Positions 11,132 to 20,522 of a stretch of 64,000 bases of DNA are shown piece after piece. Positions within the stretch are counted from its first letter, which is position 1, and each line of letters begins with the position of its first letter. The position numbers and the translations under genes are program-made. The notes beneath the pieces were generated by a model. The model saw only the letters and a list, made by a program, of their open reading frames with translations. It did not search any database and was not told where the DNA came from. The stretch is from Paraburkholderia adhaesiva (lineage in GTDB: Bacteria; Pseudomonadota; Gammaproteobacteria; Burkholderiales; Burkholderiaceae). Location: positions 2,642,501 to 2,706,500 of the forward strand of contig NZ_JAJEJQ010000001.1 in the NCBI RefSeq assembly GCF_021390575.1, written 5' to 3'.

Positions 11132-11497
11132 ATGAAACTGCACACGACCGCGCGCGCCGCTGTGGCCGCGCTGATGATCGTCATTTGCCAGGTCGCGCTG
11201 GCGCACGCCCACCCGACCCACCAGGCGCCCGCGGCCGGAGCGACCGTCACGACCACGCAAACGGAAGTGGCGATCGACTTCGACGACGCGCTCGAACCCT
11301 CGTTCAGCTCGATCGCCGTTACCGACTCGAAAGGCAATACCGTTACGAGCGGCAAGGCTGTGGTTGATCCAGCGAACAAGAAGCACATGTCCGTGGGGCT
11401 CAATCCGCTGACACCAGGCCTTTATACGGTCGCGTGGATAGCCGTTGCTTCCGACGGGCACCGCACGCAGGGACACTACACGTTCACGGTGAAATAA
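11132..11497 (+). CDS. copC: CopC/YcnJ-type periplasmic copper-binding protein
   Basis: A 121-residue exported protein with a cleavable signal ending near ALA-HAHP, so the mature N-terminus carries the histidines used in CopC Cu(II) binding. The CopC domain follows, with PAAGATV, the LEPSF segment and the C-terminal VASDGHRTQGHYTFTVK, whose His110 region supplies the rest of the Cu(II) site. The Met-rich Cu(I) loop of plasmid-type CopC is absent, so this looks like the short single-site type. It is followed two bases later by copD, the usual pairing for moving copper from periplasm to cytoplasm. Confidence 0.93.
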   Translation: MKLHTTARAAVAALMIVICQVALAHAHPTHQAPAAGATVTTTQTEVAIDFDDALEPSFSSIAVTDSKGNTVTSGKAVVDPANKKHMSVGLNPLTPGLYTVAWIAVASDGHRTQGHYTFTVK

Positions 11498-11499
11498 CG

Positions 11500-12405
11500 G
11501 TGGAGCCACTCGTCATCGCTCAGATCACACTGGCAGCGGTGCAAAACATATTGTTTGCCACAACAGCAGGCCTGGTTGCGTGCGGCGTAATGGGAGAGCG
11601 CAGCGGCGTGCTTGAGCAGGCTAGGCTGCGTCGCTGGCGTGCTGTCCTTACGACGGCGCTGTCCATCGCTGCATTCGCGTATCTCTGGCTCCAGGCGGCG
11701 GTGATGAGCGGTTCGGCACTCCCTGCCGCAGGTGCAGCATTGGGCGCCGTGCTGACAGAGTCTCACTTCGGCCTTGCATGGTCAGTCGGATTCTTCGGCG
11801 CACTGGTCGCGGCATTGAGTTGTTATTTCGGGCGGCGCGGCTTCCCGCTGTTCGTCATTGGCATGCTTGCCTATGCGGCGGGCAAGGCTGCGTTCAGCCA
11901 TGCGGCGGACTCGGGCGATTTCTCGCTGAGAGAGGCCATCCACGTCGTGCACCTTGTCGCAACTGGCCTCTGGGCGGGCAGCGTGATCGTCGCGGCGATC
12001 CTGCTGTACCGGCTTTCACGCGAAGCGGGCAGTTCACCCGGCCCAAAGGCTGCCTTTTGCTCCGCGTTGTCTCATCTGGCGACGTTGGCACTTGTGGTTG
12101 TCCTCCTCACCGGTTTCTACAACGCAATGCAGGACACCGCACACGCGAGCGCGCCACTCTTCGGAACCGCCTGGGGCCGGTTGCTCGCCGCCAAGCTTGC
12201 ATGCGTAGCCCTTGCAACCGCATTGGGTGGCTGGAACCGGATGGTGGTCCTGCCCGATCTGCACGCTCGCGCTGAACGACGCGATCCGGCTTATCCTGCT
12301 GCACAGCGCCGCTTCGACAGCCTCCTTGCTGTTGAAGCGCTTGCCATGCTGGCTATCCTCGTGCTGGCTGCAGTGTTGGGCCATACATCGCCGACAGGTG
12401 GCTAG
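11500..12405 (+). CDS. copD: CopD-family copper-transport membrane protein
   Basis: An integral membrane protein of 301 residues with about eight hydrophobic helices and the CopD-domain pattern (HVVHLVATGLWAGS, SHLATLALVVVLLTGFYNA, TAWGRLLAAKLACV). CopD works with CopC to carry copper across the inner membrane. I place the start at the GTG at 11500, just after the copC stop. The ATG upstream at 11434 would overlap copC by 64 bases and add a non-hydrophobic N-terminus. No separate ribosome-binding site is obvious, which fits translational coupling to copC. Next comes the PCu(A)C chaperone gene. Confidence 0.9.
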   Translation: MEPLVIAQITLAAVQNILFATTAGLVACGVMGERSGVLEQARLRRWRAVLTTALSIAAFAYLWLQAAVMSGSALPAAGAALGAVLTESHFGLAWSVGFFGALVAALSCYFGRRGFPLFVIGMLAYAAGKAAFSHAADSGDFSLREAIHVVHLVATGLWAGSVIVAAILLYRLSREAGSSPGPKAAFCSALSHLATLALVVVLLTGFYNAMQDTAHASAPLFGTAWGRLLAAKLACVALATALGGWNRMVVLPDLHARAERRDPAYPAAQRRFDSLLAVEALAMLAILVLAAVLGHTSPTGG

Positions 12406-12528
12406 CACGTGGATAATTCGGGTCGCGCGCGATATTGATGCGGCGAATGACCGTGACGCCTCGCACTGTCACATTCATCCCGCCAACGAATTGCATTTCC
12501 TGGTCAATACAGAATTGGAGAACACGTC

Positions 12529-12975
12529 ATGCACCGTACCTTCCGCCACTTCGCTATCGCACTGCCGCTGGCGGCAGTCTCGTTTACCGCTTTTGCGGCT
12601 TCGTCCGATTCGATGATGGTCTCCGACTGCTGGATCCGCTCGATGCCGGGCGACACACCCTCGGGCGGCTACTTCAAACTCATGAACATGAGCGACAAGC
12701 CGATCAATCTCGAAAGTGTCGGCACGGATGCGTTCGGCATGTCCATGCTGCATCAGACGCAGATCAGCGGCAACACGTCGAAGATGGCCCCAATCGACAA
12801 AGCGACAGTCGCGGCCAACAGCACGCTTGCATTCGCTCCCGGTGGCTATCACGTGATGTTCGAGAAGGCGAAGAAGCCGCTTACGGTCGGCTCGACGATC
12901 CCGGTTACTTTCAACTTCAGCGACGGCGAGAAAATCGTAGCGCAATGCGCCGTGAAGAGCGCAGCAGGCAAGTAA
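12529..12975 (+). CDS. PCu(A)C periplasmic copper chaperone
   Basis: The 148-residue protein has a signal peptide (IALPLAAVSFTAFAA) and the exact Cu(I) motif of this family, H-X10-M-X21-H-X-M: His75, Met86, His108 and Met110. PCu(A)C proteins carry copper in the periplasm, notably to the CuA centre of cytochrome oxidase. Context with copC and copD on the same strand points to copper supply or balance. A 123-bp gap separates it from copD, so it may be co-transcribed or have its own promoter. It is the last gene before the convergent terminator at 13141. Confidence 0.95.
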   Translation: MHRTFRHFAIALPLAAVSFTAFAASSDSMMVSDCWIRSMPGDTPSGGYFKLMNMSDKPINLESVGTDAFGMSMLHQTQISGNTSKMAPIDKATVAANSTLAFAPGGYHVMFEKAKKPLTVGSTIPVTFNFSDGEKIVAQCAVKSAAGK

Positions 12976-13140
12976 CGCCCGTGCACGGCTACATGGCCGT
13001 GTTGATACGCGACCCGCGCGGCCGCTTCCGGCTTCTCAAGGGACGGTCGAGCGTCATCGCCGGGGCTGACGCGAGCGTCCGCGCGTGGCCGACAACAGCC
13101 CGCCCGCAATCGATCTCCCCGAAAATCCACGAAGAACCAT

Positions 13141-13175
13141 AAAAAAAACGCCACGGTCTCCCGTGGCGTTTTTCA
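13141..13175. terminator. Bidirectional intrinsic terminator
   Basis: A-run, then ACGCCACGG, a four-base loop and CCGTGGCGT, then a T-run. The stem is flanked by A's on the left and T's on the right, so it can end transcription from both directions. It sits between the copper cluster and the convergent efflux operon. Confidence 0.9.
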
Positions 13176-13210
13176 TTTGAAGCACCGCTAAACAGCGAAC
13201 CGGCGCACCC

Positions 13211-14734
13211 TCACCCCGCCGTTGTCGCCGAAGCCGCCACCGGCGCACTGCCCGCACCGTAGTCGACAGGCGCATCGGCCGGCCGCGGCGTCTCGCCAGC
13301 GTGTTCGATCCAACCGCCGCCCAGCGCGCGATACAGATCGACGAGATTCGTCAGCCGTGCGAGGCGCGTCTGGATCAGCGTTTGCTGCGATGAATACAGA
13401 TCGGTTTGTGCGAGCAGCACCGAAAGATAGCTGTCCACACCGTTCCTGTATCGCAGATCCGAAAGATCCAGACGACGCTGATTCGCGAACGTATTGCGCT
13501 CGAGCGCCGCGATCTGCTGATCGTAGGTACCGCGCGCGGCGAGCCCGTCCGCTACCTCGCGGAACGCCGACTGGATCGCTTTCTCGTAGTTCGCGATCTC
13601 GATGCGCTTCTCGACATTCGCGAGATTGAGATTCGCGACGTTCGCGCCGCCTTCGAAGATCGGCATCGTGACCTGCGGCACGAAGCTCCACGCCGCCGTG
13701 CCCGCTTTGAACAGGCCGCCGAGCGTCAGGCTCTCCGTTCCGAACGCTGCGGTCAGCGAGATCTTCGGGAAGAAGGCCGCACGCGCTGCACCGATGTTCG
13801 CGTTAGCCGCAAGCAACTGCTGCTCCGCTTCCATGATGTCCGGACGACGCGTGAGCAGATCGGACGGAAGGCCCTCGGGAATGTCGGTCAGCAGATTCTG
13901 CGCGTCGAGCGTCAGCCCCTGCGGCAAGTCCGTGGGCAGCGGTTCGCCAATCAGCAGCACCAGCGCGTTCTCGGACTGCGCCCGCGCGCGCGCCTGCGAC
14001 TGCAGGTTCGCCTGCGCGGTCTCGACGACGGTCTGAGCCGAGCGCAGATCCAGTTCGCCGGCAGTGCCATTGTCGAACTGCACTTTCGTGATGTTGTACG
14101 AGTCCTGTGCGCTCTTCAGCGTGTTCTGCGTGACCTGGAGCAGATCCTCTTCGGCCAGCATCGTCAGGTACTGGTCCGCCACCTGCGAGACCAGCGAGAT
14201 CTCCGCGGCCTTGCGCGCCTCGGCGGTCGCCAGATACTGCGCGAGCGCCTGGTCCTTCAGGCTGCGAATGCGCCCCCAGAAGTCGATTTCCCAAGACGCC
14301 TGCAATTCGACGTTATAGACGCTGAACGGATTGCTCGGCGACGTCACCAGCTTGGTCGGAACCCGCGTGCGCGATTCCGTGCCCACGGCACTGATCGACG
14401 GGAACAGTTCTGCGCGCGTGATCTGGTACTGCGCGCGCACGGCCTCGACATTCAGCACCGACACGCGCAGGTCGCGGTTGTTCTTCAGCGCGATCGCGAC
14501 CAGCTCCTGCAGGCGCGCATCGACGAAGAAGTCGCGCCAGCCGATGTCGGTCGCCGCGGCGCCGTTGGCGCTGCGGCCGGTCACGGGGACGCCGGGCTGG
14601 CCCGGTTGCGTCGCGTAGACCCCGCCCTGCGGAAAGCTCTGCGAAACGGGGGCCTCGGGACGGTGATACCACGGCGCCATCGTGCAGCCGGCGAGCAGCG
14701 CAGCGGCCGCTGCAATTACGGATAGTTTAAGCAT
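13211..14734 (-). CDS. oprB: RND efflux outer-membrane factor (OprM/NodT family lipoprotein)
   Basis: The 507-residue protein is the outer-membrane channel of the tripartite pump. It begins MLKLSVIAAAAALLAGC, a signal peptide with a lipobox and lipidated Cys17. Two outer-membrane efflux repeats of the TolC fold follow, with coiled-coil stretches (AQNLLTD, NLQSQARARAQSENAL). The ATG at 14734 lies one base after the permease stop codon. The longer open frame to 14893 is permease sequence read out of frame. It is the third gene of the minus-strand operon behind the adaptor and the permease. The arrangement resembles oprB of BpeAB-OprB in B. pseudomallei, from which I take the symbol. Confidence 0.92.
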   Translation of the reverse strand: MLKLSVIAAAAALLAGCTMAPWYHRPEAPVSQSFPQGGVYATQPGQPGVPVTGRSANGAAATDIGWRDFFVDARLQELVAIALKNNRDLRVSVLNVEAVRAQYQITRAELFPSISAVGTESRTRVPTKLVTSPSNPFSVYNVELQASWEIDFWGRIRSLKDQALAQYLATAEARKAAEISLVSQVADQYLTMLAEEDLLQVTQNTLKSAQDSYNITKVQFDNGTAGELDLRSAQTVVETAQANLQSQARARAQSENALVLLIGEPLPTDLPQGLTLDAQNLLTDIPEGLPSDLLTRRPDIMEAEQQLLAANANIGAARAAFFPKISLTAAFGTESLTLGGLFKAGTAAWSFVPQVTMPIFEGGANVANLNLANVEKRIEIANYEKAIQSAFREVADGLAARGTYDQQIAALERNTFANQRRLDLSDLRYRNGVDSYLSVLLAQTDLYSSQQTLIQTRLARLTNLVDLYRALGGGWIEHAGETPRPADAPVDYGAGSAPVAASATTAG

Positions 14735-14735
14735 C

Positions 14736-17700
14736 TCAATGTCCTTCCTTGCCCGGGCCGCTCCCGCCATTTCCACCGCCACCACTGCCGCCACCGTTCG
14801 GGCCACCCTGCGGGCCGGCGTCGCCGCCGTGGTCCGCGTTGTCCTCATCGTTGTCGTGCGCGTGGTGCTCTTCGTAGTGCTGGAGCGCGACATCGGCGTC
14901 TTCCTTCTCGCCGGCGAACTTCGCGCGGATCACGACGAAGAACATCGGGATCATGAAGATCGCGAGGAACGTCGCCGTCAGCATCCCGCCGATCACGCCC
15001 GTGCCGATCGCGTGCTGGCTCGCCGAGCCCGCACCGTTACTGATCGCGAGCGGCAGCACGCCGAGGATGAACGCCAGCGACGTCATCAGGATCGGCCGCA
15101 ACCGCAGACGTGACGCTTCGAGCGCCGCTTCGACCGGCCCCATCTTGCCGTCAGCCTGGAGGTCGCGAGCGAACTCCACGATCAGAATCGCGTTCTTCGC
15201 CGATAGACCGACGGTGGTCAACAGACCCACCTGGAAGAACACGTCGTTTTCCAGACCGCGCAGCGTGACCGCCAGCAGCGCGCCGAGCACGCCGAGCGGC
15301 ACCACCATGATGACCGCGAACGGAATCGACCAGCTCTCGTACAGCGCCGCAAGACACAGGAACACGACGAGGATCGAGATGCCGTAAAGGATCGGCGCCT
15401 GCGAGCCCGACTGGCGCTCCTGGTACGAGAGGCCCGTCCATTCGTAGCCGATGCCCGCGGGCAGCTTCGCCGCGATCTGCTCCATGGCCGTCATCGCCTG
15501 GCCCGTCGACTTGCCCGGACCGGCCGCGCCCTGGATTTCCATCGCCGAGATGCCGTTGAAACGTTCGAGCTTCGGCGAGCCGTAAGTCCACGTGCCCGTG
15601 CCGAACGCGCTGAACGGCACCATCCCGCCCGCGCCGTTGCGCACGTACCAGATGTTCATGTCTTCCGGCGTCATACGGAACGGCGCGTCGGACATCACGT
15701 AGACCTTCTTGATCCGGCCGTCGGTGTCGAGGAAGTTGTTCACGAACTGCGACGCCCAGGCGATCGAGAACGTCTGGTCAATCGCCGAACTCGACACACC
15801 AAGAGCCTGTGCCTTCTCGCGATCGATGTTGACCTTGAACTGCGGGGTGTCGTTCAGGCCGTTCGGGCGCACCTGCGCGAGCGTCGGGTCCTTCGCCGCC
15901 ATGCCGAGCAGCATGTTGCGCGCTTCCATCAGCTTGTCGTGGCCAACGCCACCGCGGTCCTGCAGCTCGAAGTCGAAGCCCGACGCCGTGCCGAGTTCAG
16001 GAATCGACGGCGGATTCACCGGAATCACCATCGCGTCCTTGTAGCCCTGGAAATGCCCGTACATGCGGCGCACGAGCGCCTGGACCTTCTGGTCGTCGCT
16101 CTGGCGCTGCTTGTAGTCCTTCATGCGGACAAACAGGAGACCCGAGTTCTGGCCACGGCCCGCAAAGCTGAAACCGTTCACCGAGAACACCGACTCGACG
16201 ATCGACTTCTCGTCGTGGAGCAGGTAGTCCTCGACATTGGCGAGCGTGCGTGCGGTGGTTTCCTGCGTCGAACCCGACGGCGTCTGCACGAGCACGAACA
16301 TCGTGCCCTGATCCTCATCCGGCAGGAACGACTTCGGCAGGCGCACGAACAGCATGCCGACCGCGACGATCACAGCGATATAGATGATGAGCCAGCGCGT
16401 CGAGCGCTTGATCACGTGGTACACGCCGCTGTGATACTTGTCGCGGCTCTTCTCGAAGGTCCGGTTGAACCAGCCGAAGAAGCCCTTCTTGGCTTCGTGG
16501 TGGCCCTTCGGGATCGGCTTGAGAATCGTCGCGCAGAGTGCGGGCGTGAGAATCAGCGCGACCAGCACCGAGAGCACCATCGCCGCCACGATCGTGAGCG
16601 AGAACTGCCGGTAAATCGCGCCGACCGAACCGCCCGAGAACGCCACCGGCACGAACACCGCGGAGAGCACGAGCGCCACGCCGACCAGTGCGCCGGTGAT
16701 CTGGCCCATCGCCTTGCGGGTGGCTTCTTTGGGCGATAACCCCTCTTCGGCCATCACACGCTCGACGTTCTCCACGACCACGATTGCGTCGTCAACTAGC
16801 AGACCGATTGCCAGCACGAGGCCGAACATCGACAGCACGTTGATCGAGAAGCCCACCGCCGCCATGATCGCGAACGTGCCGAGCAGCACGACTGGCACCG
16901 CGATAGTCGGAATCAGCGTCGCGCGCAGGTTCTGCAGGAACAGATACATCACGAGGAACACAAGCACGATGCCTTCCAGCAGCGTCTTGATCACTTCCTC
17001 GATCGACAGGCGCACGAACGGCGTCGTGTCGTACGGATACTGCACGACGAGACCATGCGGGAAGTACGCCGAGAGCTGATCGATCTTCTGGCGCACGAGC
17101 CTTGCGGTCTGCAGCGCGTTCGCACCCGTTGCGAGCTGGATACCGAGACCTGCCGTCGGCGCGCCGTTGTACTTCGTGTCGAAGTTATACGTTTCGCCGC
17201 CGAGCGCGATGCGCGCCACGTCGCGCAAGCGCACCTGCGAGCCGTCCTGGTTCACCTTCAGCAGGATGTTGCCGAACTCTTCCGGCGTGCGCAGCAGCGT
17301 CGATTCGGTGATCGTCGCCTGGAACGCCTGGCCTGCCACCGCCGGCGTGCCGCCGAGCTGGCCGCCCGCGATCTGCACGTTCTGTGCGGTGATCGCGGTG
17401 GTGACGTCAACCGGCGTCAGGCCGAAGTTGGTCAGGCGGTTCGGGTCGAGCCAGATGCGCATCGCGTACTGCGAGCCGAACAGCGTGACCGTGCCCACGC
17501 CGTCGATCCGGCTGATCGGGTCCTGTACGTTCGACGCCACGTAGTTCGCGAGGTCGTACTTCGACATGCTGCCGTCCTGGGACACGAACGCGAGCACGAG
17601 CAGGAAGCTGCTGCTCGACTTCGTGACGCGGATACCGAGCTGCTGCACCACCTGCGGAAGGATCGGCGTGGCGAGCTGCAGCTTGTTCTGCACCTGCACC

Positions 17701-18011
17701 TGCGCGATGTCCGGGTTGGTGCCCGCGGCGAACGTCAGCGTGATCGTGGCCGTGCCCGAGTCATCACTCGTCGACGAGAGATACAGCAGGTGGTCGAGAC
17801 CGCTCATCTGCTGCTCGATCACCTGCGTGACCGTGTTTTCCACCGTCTTCGCGGATGCGCCCGGGTAGGTCGCGCTGATCTGGATGGACGGCGGCGCGAT
17901 GGTCGGATACTGCGCGACCGGCAGCGTGAACACCGACGCCACGCCCGCCAGCATCAGAATGATGGCGATCACCCACGCGAAAATCGGGCGATCGATAAAG
18001 AACTTTGCCAT
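14736..18011 (-). CDS. bpeB: RND multidrug efflux permease (HAE-1, BpeB/AcrB-like)
   Basis: The 1091-residue inner-membrane proton/drug antiporter starts with the classical [17 protein letters not shown]. The proton-relay residues are present: Asp407-Asp408 in [16 protein letters not shown], and the lysine in [14 protein letters not shown]. Two large periplasmic loops bind substrate and dock the adaptor. The body closely resembles BpeB of B. pseudomallei as I remember it. Residues about 1035-1091 form an unusual hydrophilic tail: first acidic with six histidines, then mostly glycine. AcrB-type pumps normally end soon after the last helix. Spacing to the adaptor gene is 15 bp. Expression is probably repressed by the divergent TetR protein. 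Confidence 0.96.
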   Translation of the reverse strand: MAKFFIDRPIFAWVIAIILMLAGVASVFTLPVAQYPTIAPPSIQISATYPGASAKTVENTVTQVIEQQMSGLDHLLYLSSTSDDSGTATITLTFAAGTNPDIAQVQVQNKLQLATPILPQVVQQLGIRVTKSSSSFLLVLAFVSQDGSMSKYDLANYVASNVQDPISRIDGVGTVTLFGSQYAMRIWLDPNRLTNFGLTPVDVTTAITAQNVQIAGGQLGGTPAVAGQAFQATITESTLLRTPEEFGNILLKVNQDGSQVRLRDVARIALGGETYNFDTKYNGAPTAGLGIQLATGANALQTARLVRQKIDQLSAYFPHGLVVQYPYDTTPFVRLSIEEVIKTLLEGIVLVFLVMYLFLQNLRATLIPTIAVPVVLLGTFAIMAAVGFSINVLSMFGLVLAIGLLVDDAIVVVENVERVMAEEGLSPKEATRKAMGQITGALVGVALVLSAVFVPVAFSGGSVGAIYRQFSLTIVAAMVLSVLVALILTPALCATILKPIPKGHHEAKKGFFGWFNRTFEKSRDKYHSGVYHVIKRSTRWLIIYIAVIVAVGMLFVRLPKSFLPDEDQGTMFVLVQTPSGSTQETTARTLANVEDYLLHDEKSIVESVFSVNGFSFAGRGQNSGLLFVRMKDYKQRQSDDQKVQALVRRMYGHFQGYKDAMVIPVNPPSIPELGTASGFDFELQDRGGVGHDKLMEARNMLLGMAAKDPTLAQVRPNGLNDTPQFKVNIDREKAQALGVSSSAIDQTFSIAWASQFVNNFLDTDGRIKKVYVMSDAPFRMTPEDMNIWYVRNGAGGMVPFSAFGTGTWTYGSPKLERFNGISAMEIQGAAGPGKSTGQAMTAMEQIAAKLPAGIGYEWTGLSYQERQSGSQAPILYGISILVVFLCLAALYESWSIPFAVIMVVPLGVLGALLAVTLRGLENDVFFQVGLLTTVGLSAKNAILIVEFARDLQADGKMGPVEAALEASRLRLRPILMTSLAFILGVLPLAISNGAGSASQHAIGTGVIGGMLTATFLAIFMIPMFFVVIRAKFAGEKEDADVALQHYEEHHAHDNDEDNADHGGDAGPQGGPNGGGSGGGGNGGSGPGKEGH

Positions 18012-18026
18012 TAAGCAGGCTCCCGG

Positions 18027-19274
18027 TTAATGCGCGGCGGAGGCCGGTTTTGCGCTCGCAGCGGGGCTTGCGCCTGCCGGAGCCTGGGCGGGACCTGTCG
18101 TCATGTCAGCCGAAGGCGCTCCCGGCGCCGGCGGCGGCGGCAGTTCCGCCGCGACAGCCTTCACGCTCGCGCCCGGACGGACCTTCTCGGTGCCCTGCAC
18201 GATCACGCGGTCGCCGGCATTCAGGCCGCTCTGGACGACCCAGTCCTGGCCCTGCGTGACCGAGGTCTGGATCGGCGTCAGCACGACCTTGTCGTCCTTG
18301 CCGACCACGAGCACCGTCGCCTGACCCTTCTGGTCGTGCTGGACACCCACCTGCGGCACGAGGAACGCGTGGTCATTCACGCCTTCTTCGATGCGCGCAC
18401 GCACGAACATGCCCGGCAGCAACACGCGGTTCGGATTCGGGAAGACAGCGCGGACCGTCACTGAGCCGGTGGTCTGATCGACCGTCACGTCGGTGAACTT
18501 CAGCGTGCCCGTTTCCTTGTAGGCGCGGCCGTCTTCGAGCATGAGCGTCACCTTGGCGGCGTTCGGACCGCTCGTCCTGAGGCGCCCCTCCTGGATCTCC
18601 CGGCGCAGCCTGAGGCCTTCACTGCTCGACTGCGTGACGTCCACATACATCGGATCGAGTTGCTGCACGGTCGACAGCAGCGTGGCCTGGCTCGCCTGTA
18701 CATAGGCGCCCGGCGTGACCTGCGAAATGCCGACCTGCCCAGAGATGGGCGACACGACGTCCGTATAGCCGAGGTTGATCTGCGCGGTATCGACGGCGGC
18801 CTTGCCTGCGTCGACATCGGCCTGCGCCTGGCCCTGGGCCGCGATGGCGTTGTCGTAGTCCTGCTTCGACACGGCATTCGCAGCGACCAGCACCTTGTAG
18901 CGCGCAGCAAGGGCGTTCTGCGTGGCGAGGTTGGCCTGCGCCTTCGCGAGCGCGGCCTTGGCATTGTTCAACGCGGCGTTGTACGGCGCCGGATCGATTT
19001 TGTAGAGCCGCTGGCCCGCTTTCACGTTGGTGCCTTCGGTGAACTCGCGCGTCAGCACAATGCCGTCAACACGGGAACGCACCTGCGCGACGAGGAAGGC
19101 ACTGGTGCGGCCAGGCAATTCGGATACGACCGGCACAGCGGTTGGCTGGACCGTTACGACGCCCACCTGGGGCGTTTGCGGCGGCGGCGCCGACTGCTTT
19201 TGCCCGCACGCTGCGAGCACTACAGCAGCCGTCGCAAGACTAATTAGGCGGAATGGAACCCGTTCGACGCGCAT
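18027..19274 (-). CDS. bpeA: RND efflux periplasmic adaptor lipoprotein
   Basis: A 415-residue membrane-fusion protein that joins the permease to the outer-membrane channel. It starts MRVERVPFRLISL with a lipobox VLAAC (Cys23). The HlyD-type layout is clear: a first lipoyl half (VRSRVDGIVLTREFTEG), a coiled-coil hairpin rich in Ala/Gln (about residues 95-165), a second lipoyl half (SPISGQVGIS), a beta-barrel and a C-terminal membrane-proximal domain, ending in a Pro/Ala-rich tail. I use the ATG at 19274; the open frame to 19421 enters the control region. It is the first gene of the three-gene efflux operon. Confidence 0.94.
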   Translation of the reverse strand: MRVERVPFRLISLATAAVVLAACGQKQSAPPPQTPQVGVVTVQPTAVPVVSELPGRTSAFLVAQVRSRVDGIVLTREFTEGTNVKAGQRLYKIDPAPYNAALNNAKAALAKAQANLATQNALAARYKVLVAANAVSKQDYDNAIAAQGQAQADVDAGKAAVDTAQINLGYTDVVSPISGQVGISQVTPGAYVQASQATLLSTVQQLDPMYVDVTQSSSEGLRLRREIQEGRLRTSGPNAAKVTLMLEDGRAYKETGTLKFTDVTVDQTTGSVTVRAVFPNPNRVLLPGMFVRARIEEGVNDHAFLVPQVGVQHDQKGQATVLVVGKDDKVVLTPIQTSVTQGQDWVVQSGLNAGDRVIVQGTEKVRPGASVKAVAAELPPPPAPGAPSADMTTGPAQAPAGASPAASAKPASAAH

Positions 19275-19507
19275 GGAGCGACCTCTGTCTTTATCTGACA
19301 AAAAAGCATGCGGCGTCCCGCTTGAAACCAGGGGACGCATCGCACGCCAGCATCTGGTGTTACCTGACGGATGATGTTGACTTCTTTCTGGTACCAGTCC
19401 GGCCACCGCATCCGTACTCACGGGTCATCGGCCACGCGACTACGAGAGTATCGTGCGCTCGGGTTTCTACGGGCACCCGGGGCCAGTGACGGATATTAAC
19501 CGGACAT

Positions 19508-19532
19508 CACCACTTGAGGTACCTGAGTGGTG
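19508..19532. promoter_or_regulatory. Near-palindrome in efflux operon leader
   Basis: CACCACT (19508-19514) and AGTGGTG (19526-19532) flank the perfect palindrome AGGTACCT (19517-19524), offset by half a base from the outer dyad. It lies downstream of the predicted -10 element of the efflux operon and could be a second operator or the footprint of another regulator. Function is inferred from symmetry and position only. Confidence 0.45.
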
Positions 19533-19539
19533 GGGTGCT

Positions 19540-19569
19540 ATTATAGATACATTCGCGAATGCATGTAAA
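19540..19569 (-). promoter_or_regulatory. Efflux operon promoter with embedded AcrR-type operator
   Basis: On the minus strand TTTACA (19569-19564) and TATAAT (19545-19540) are separated by 18 bases, a strong sigma-70 promoter reading towards the adaptor gene. The spacer holds the perfect palindrome CATTCGCGAATG (19550-19561), within TACATTCGCGAATGCATGTA (19548-19567). This resembles the TACATACATT...AATGTATGTA operators of AcrR-type repressors. A repressor bound here would block RNA polymerase directly. The divergent TetR gene product is the obvious candidate. Confidence 0.82.
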
Positions 19570-19704
19570 AGAACAAGCCATTGGGTTAGAAGGGTCTTTC
19601 AGGTGCAATCTGCGCGTTCCGCCGCCCCGGCGCGGCGGATGTGCGGCGCAAGCCGGCTAGCAGCCGCGCTTCGCCCTCTCGCAACCTATTACAAACGCTC
19701 AATC

Positions 19705-20355
19705 ATGGTCCGACGCACAAAAGAGGAAGCGCTGGAGACGCGCAGCAAGATCCTCGATGCCGCCGAGCACGTCTTCTTCGAGCGAGGTGTCTCGCGCACG
19801 TCCCTTGCCCATATCGCCGAGGCCGCTGGTGTCACGCGCGGCGCGATCTACTGGCATTTCCAGAACAAAGGCGACCTGTTCACGGCGATGTTCGACCGCG
19901 TGGTGCTGCCGCTCGAAGAGATCAAGGCGGCGTCGGTCGCCCGCAGTGAGCCGGATCCGCTCGGACGCATTCGCGACCTGTGCGTGCTGTGTCTTCGCGA
20001 CACGGCAACGGACGCACGGCGCCGCCGCGTGTTCGAAATCCTGTTCCTGAAGTGTGAGTTCGTGGAGGAAATGGGGCCGGTGATGGCGCGCCATCAGTCC
20101 GCGATGCGTGAGGGACTGGAGCGGATCGAGGAAGGTCTGCGCAATGCGATGTCCAAGGGGCAGTTGAGCGCCGACCTCGACGCCGCGTGCGCGGCGCGCG
20201 TGCTGCATTCGTTCATCACGGGCGCGCTGCGCGACATGGCTTCCCTGCCCGGTGTCTTCGATGTCGCAACAAACGCCGAGCGGCACGTCGAAGCGATGCT
20301 CGACACGCTGCGCTATAGCCCGGCATTGCGAATCGGGGCGGCGGCAAAGCCTTAG
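19705..20355 (+). CDS. bpeR: TetR-family repressor of the efflux operon (BpeR/AcrR-like)
   Basis: The 216-residue protein starts MVRRTKEEALETRSKILDAA, the typical AcrR/TtgR/BpeR N-terminus. Its helix-turn-helix (TSLAHIAEAAGVTRGAIYWHF) falls at about residues 30-55, followed by a helical ligand-binding domain. I chose the ATG at 19705; an in-frame ATG at 19453 would extend it across the operator region. It is divergent from the efflux operon. Members of this group repress their pump genes and release DNA when drugs bind. The palindrome in the efflux promoter is a fitting target, probably also affecting its own transcription. Confidence 0.93.
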   Translation: MVRRTKEEALETRSKILDAAEHVFFERGVSRTSLAHIAEAAGVTRGAIYWHFQNKGDLFTAMFDRVVLPLEEIKAASVARSEPDPLGRIRDLCVLCLRDTATDARRRRVFEILFLKCEFVEEMGPVMARHQSAMREGLERIEEGLRNAMSKGQLSADLDAACAARVLHSFITGALRDMASLPGVFDVATNAERHVEAMLDTLRYSPALRIGAAAKP

Positions 20356-20522
20356 CCGGGCTGAGCGGCTTGCGCCGCGTTACAGCGGCGTACCGCGAAG
20401 GGGTCTTCAACCGCGCGCATGGGCGGCGACCTGCGTCTGCCATTTCACTAGCCGACGTGTGCCGCGCCCGAAAACGCCTTTAGGCGAGCACCCTTCCCCG
20501 CCTCACCGCTACGCGTTGCACG

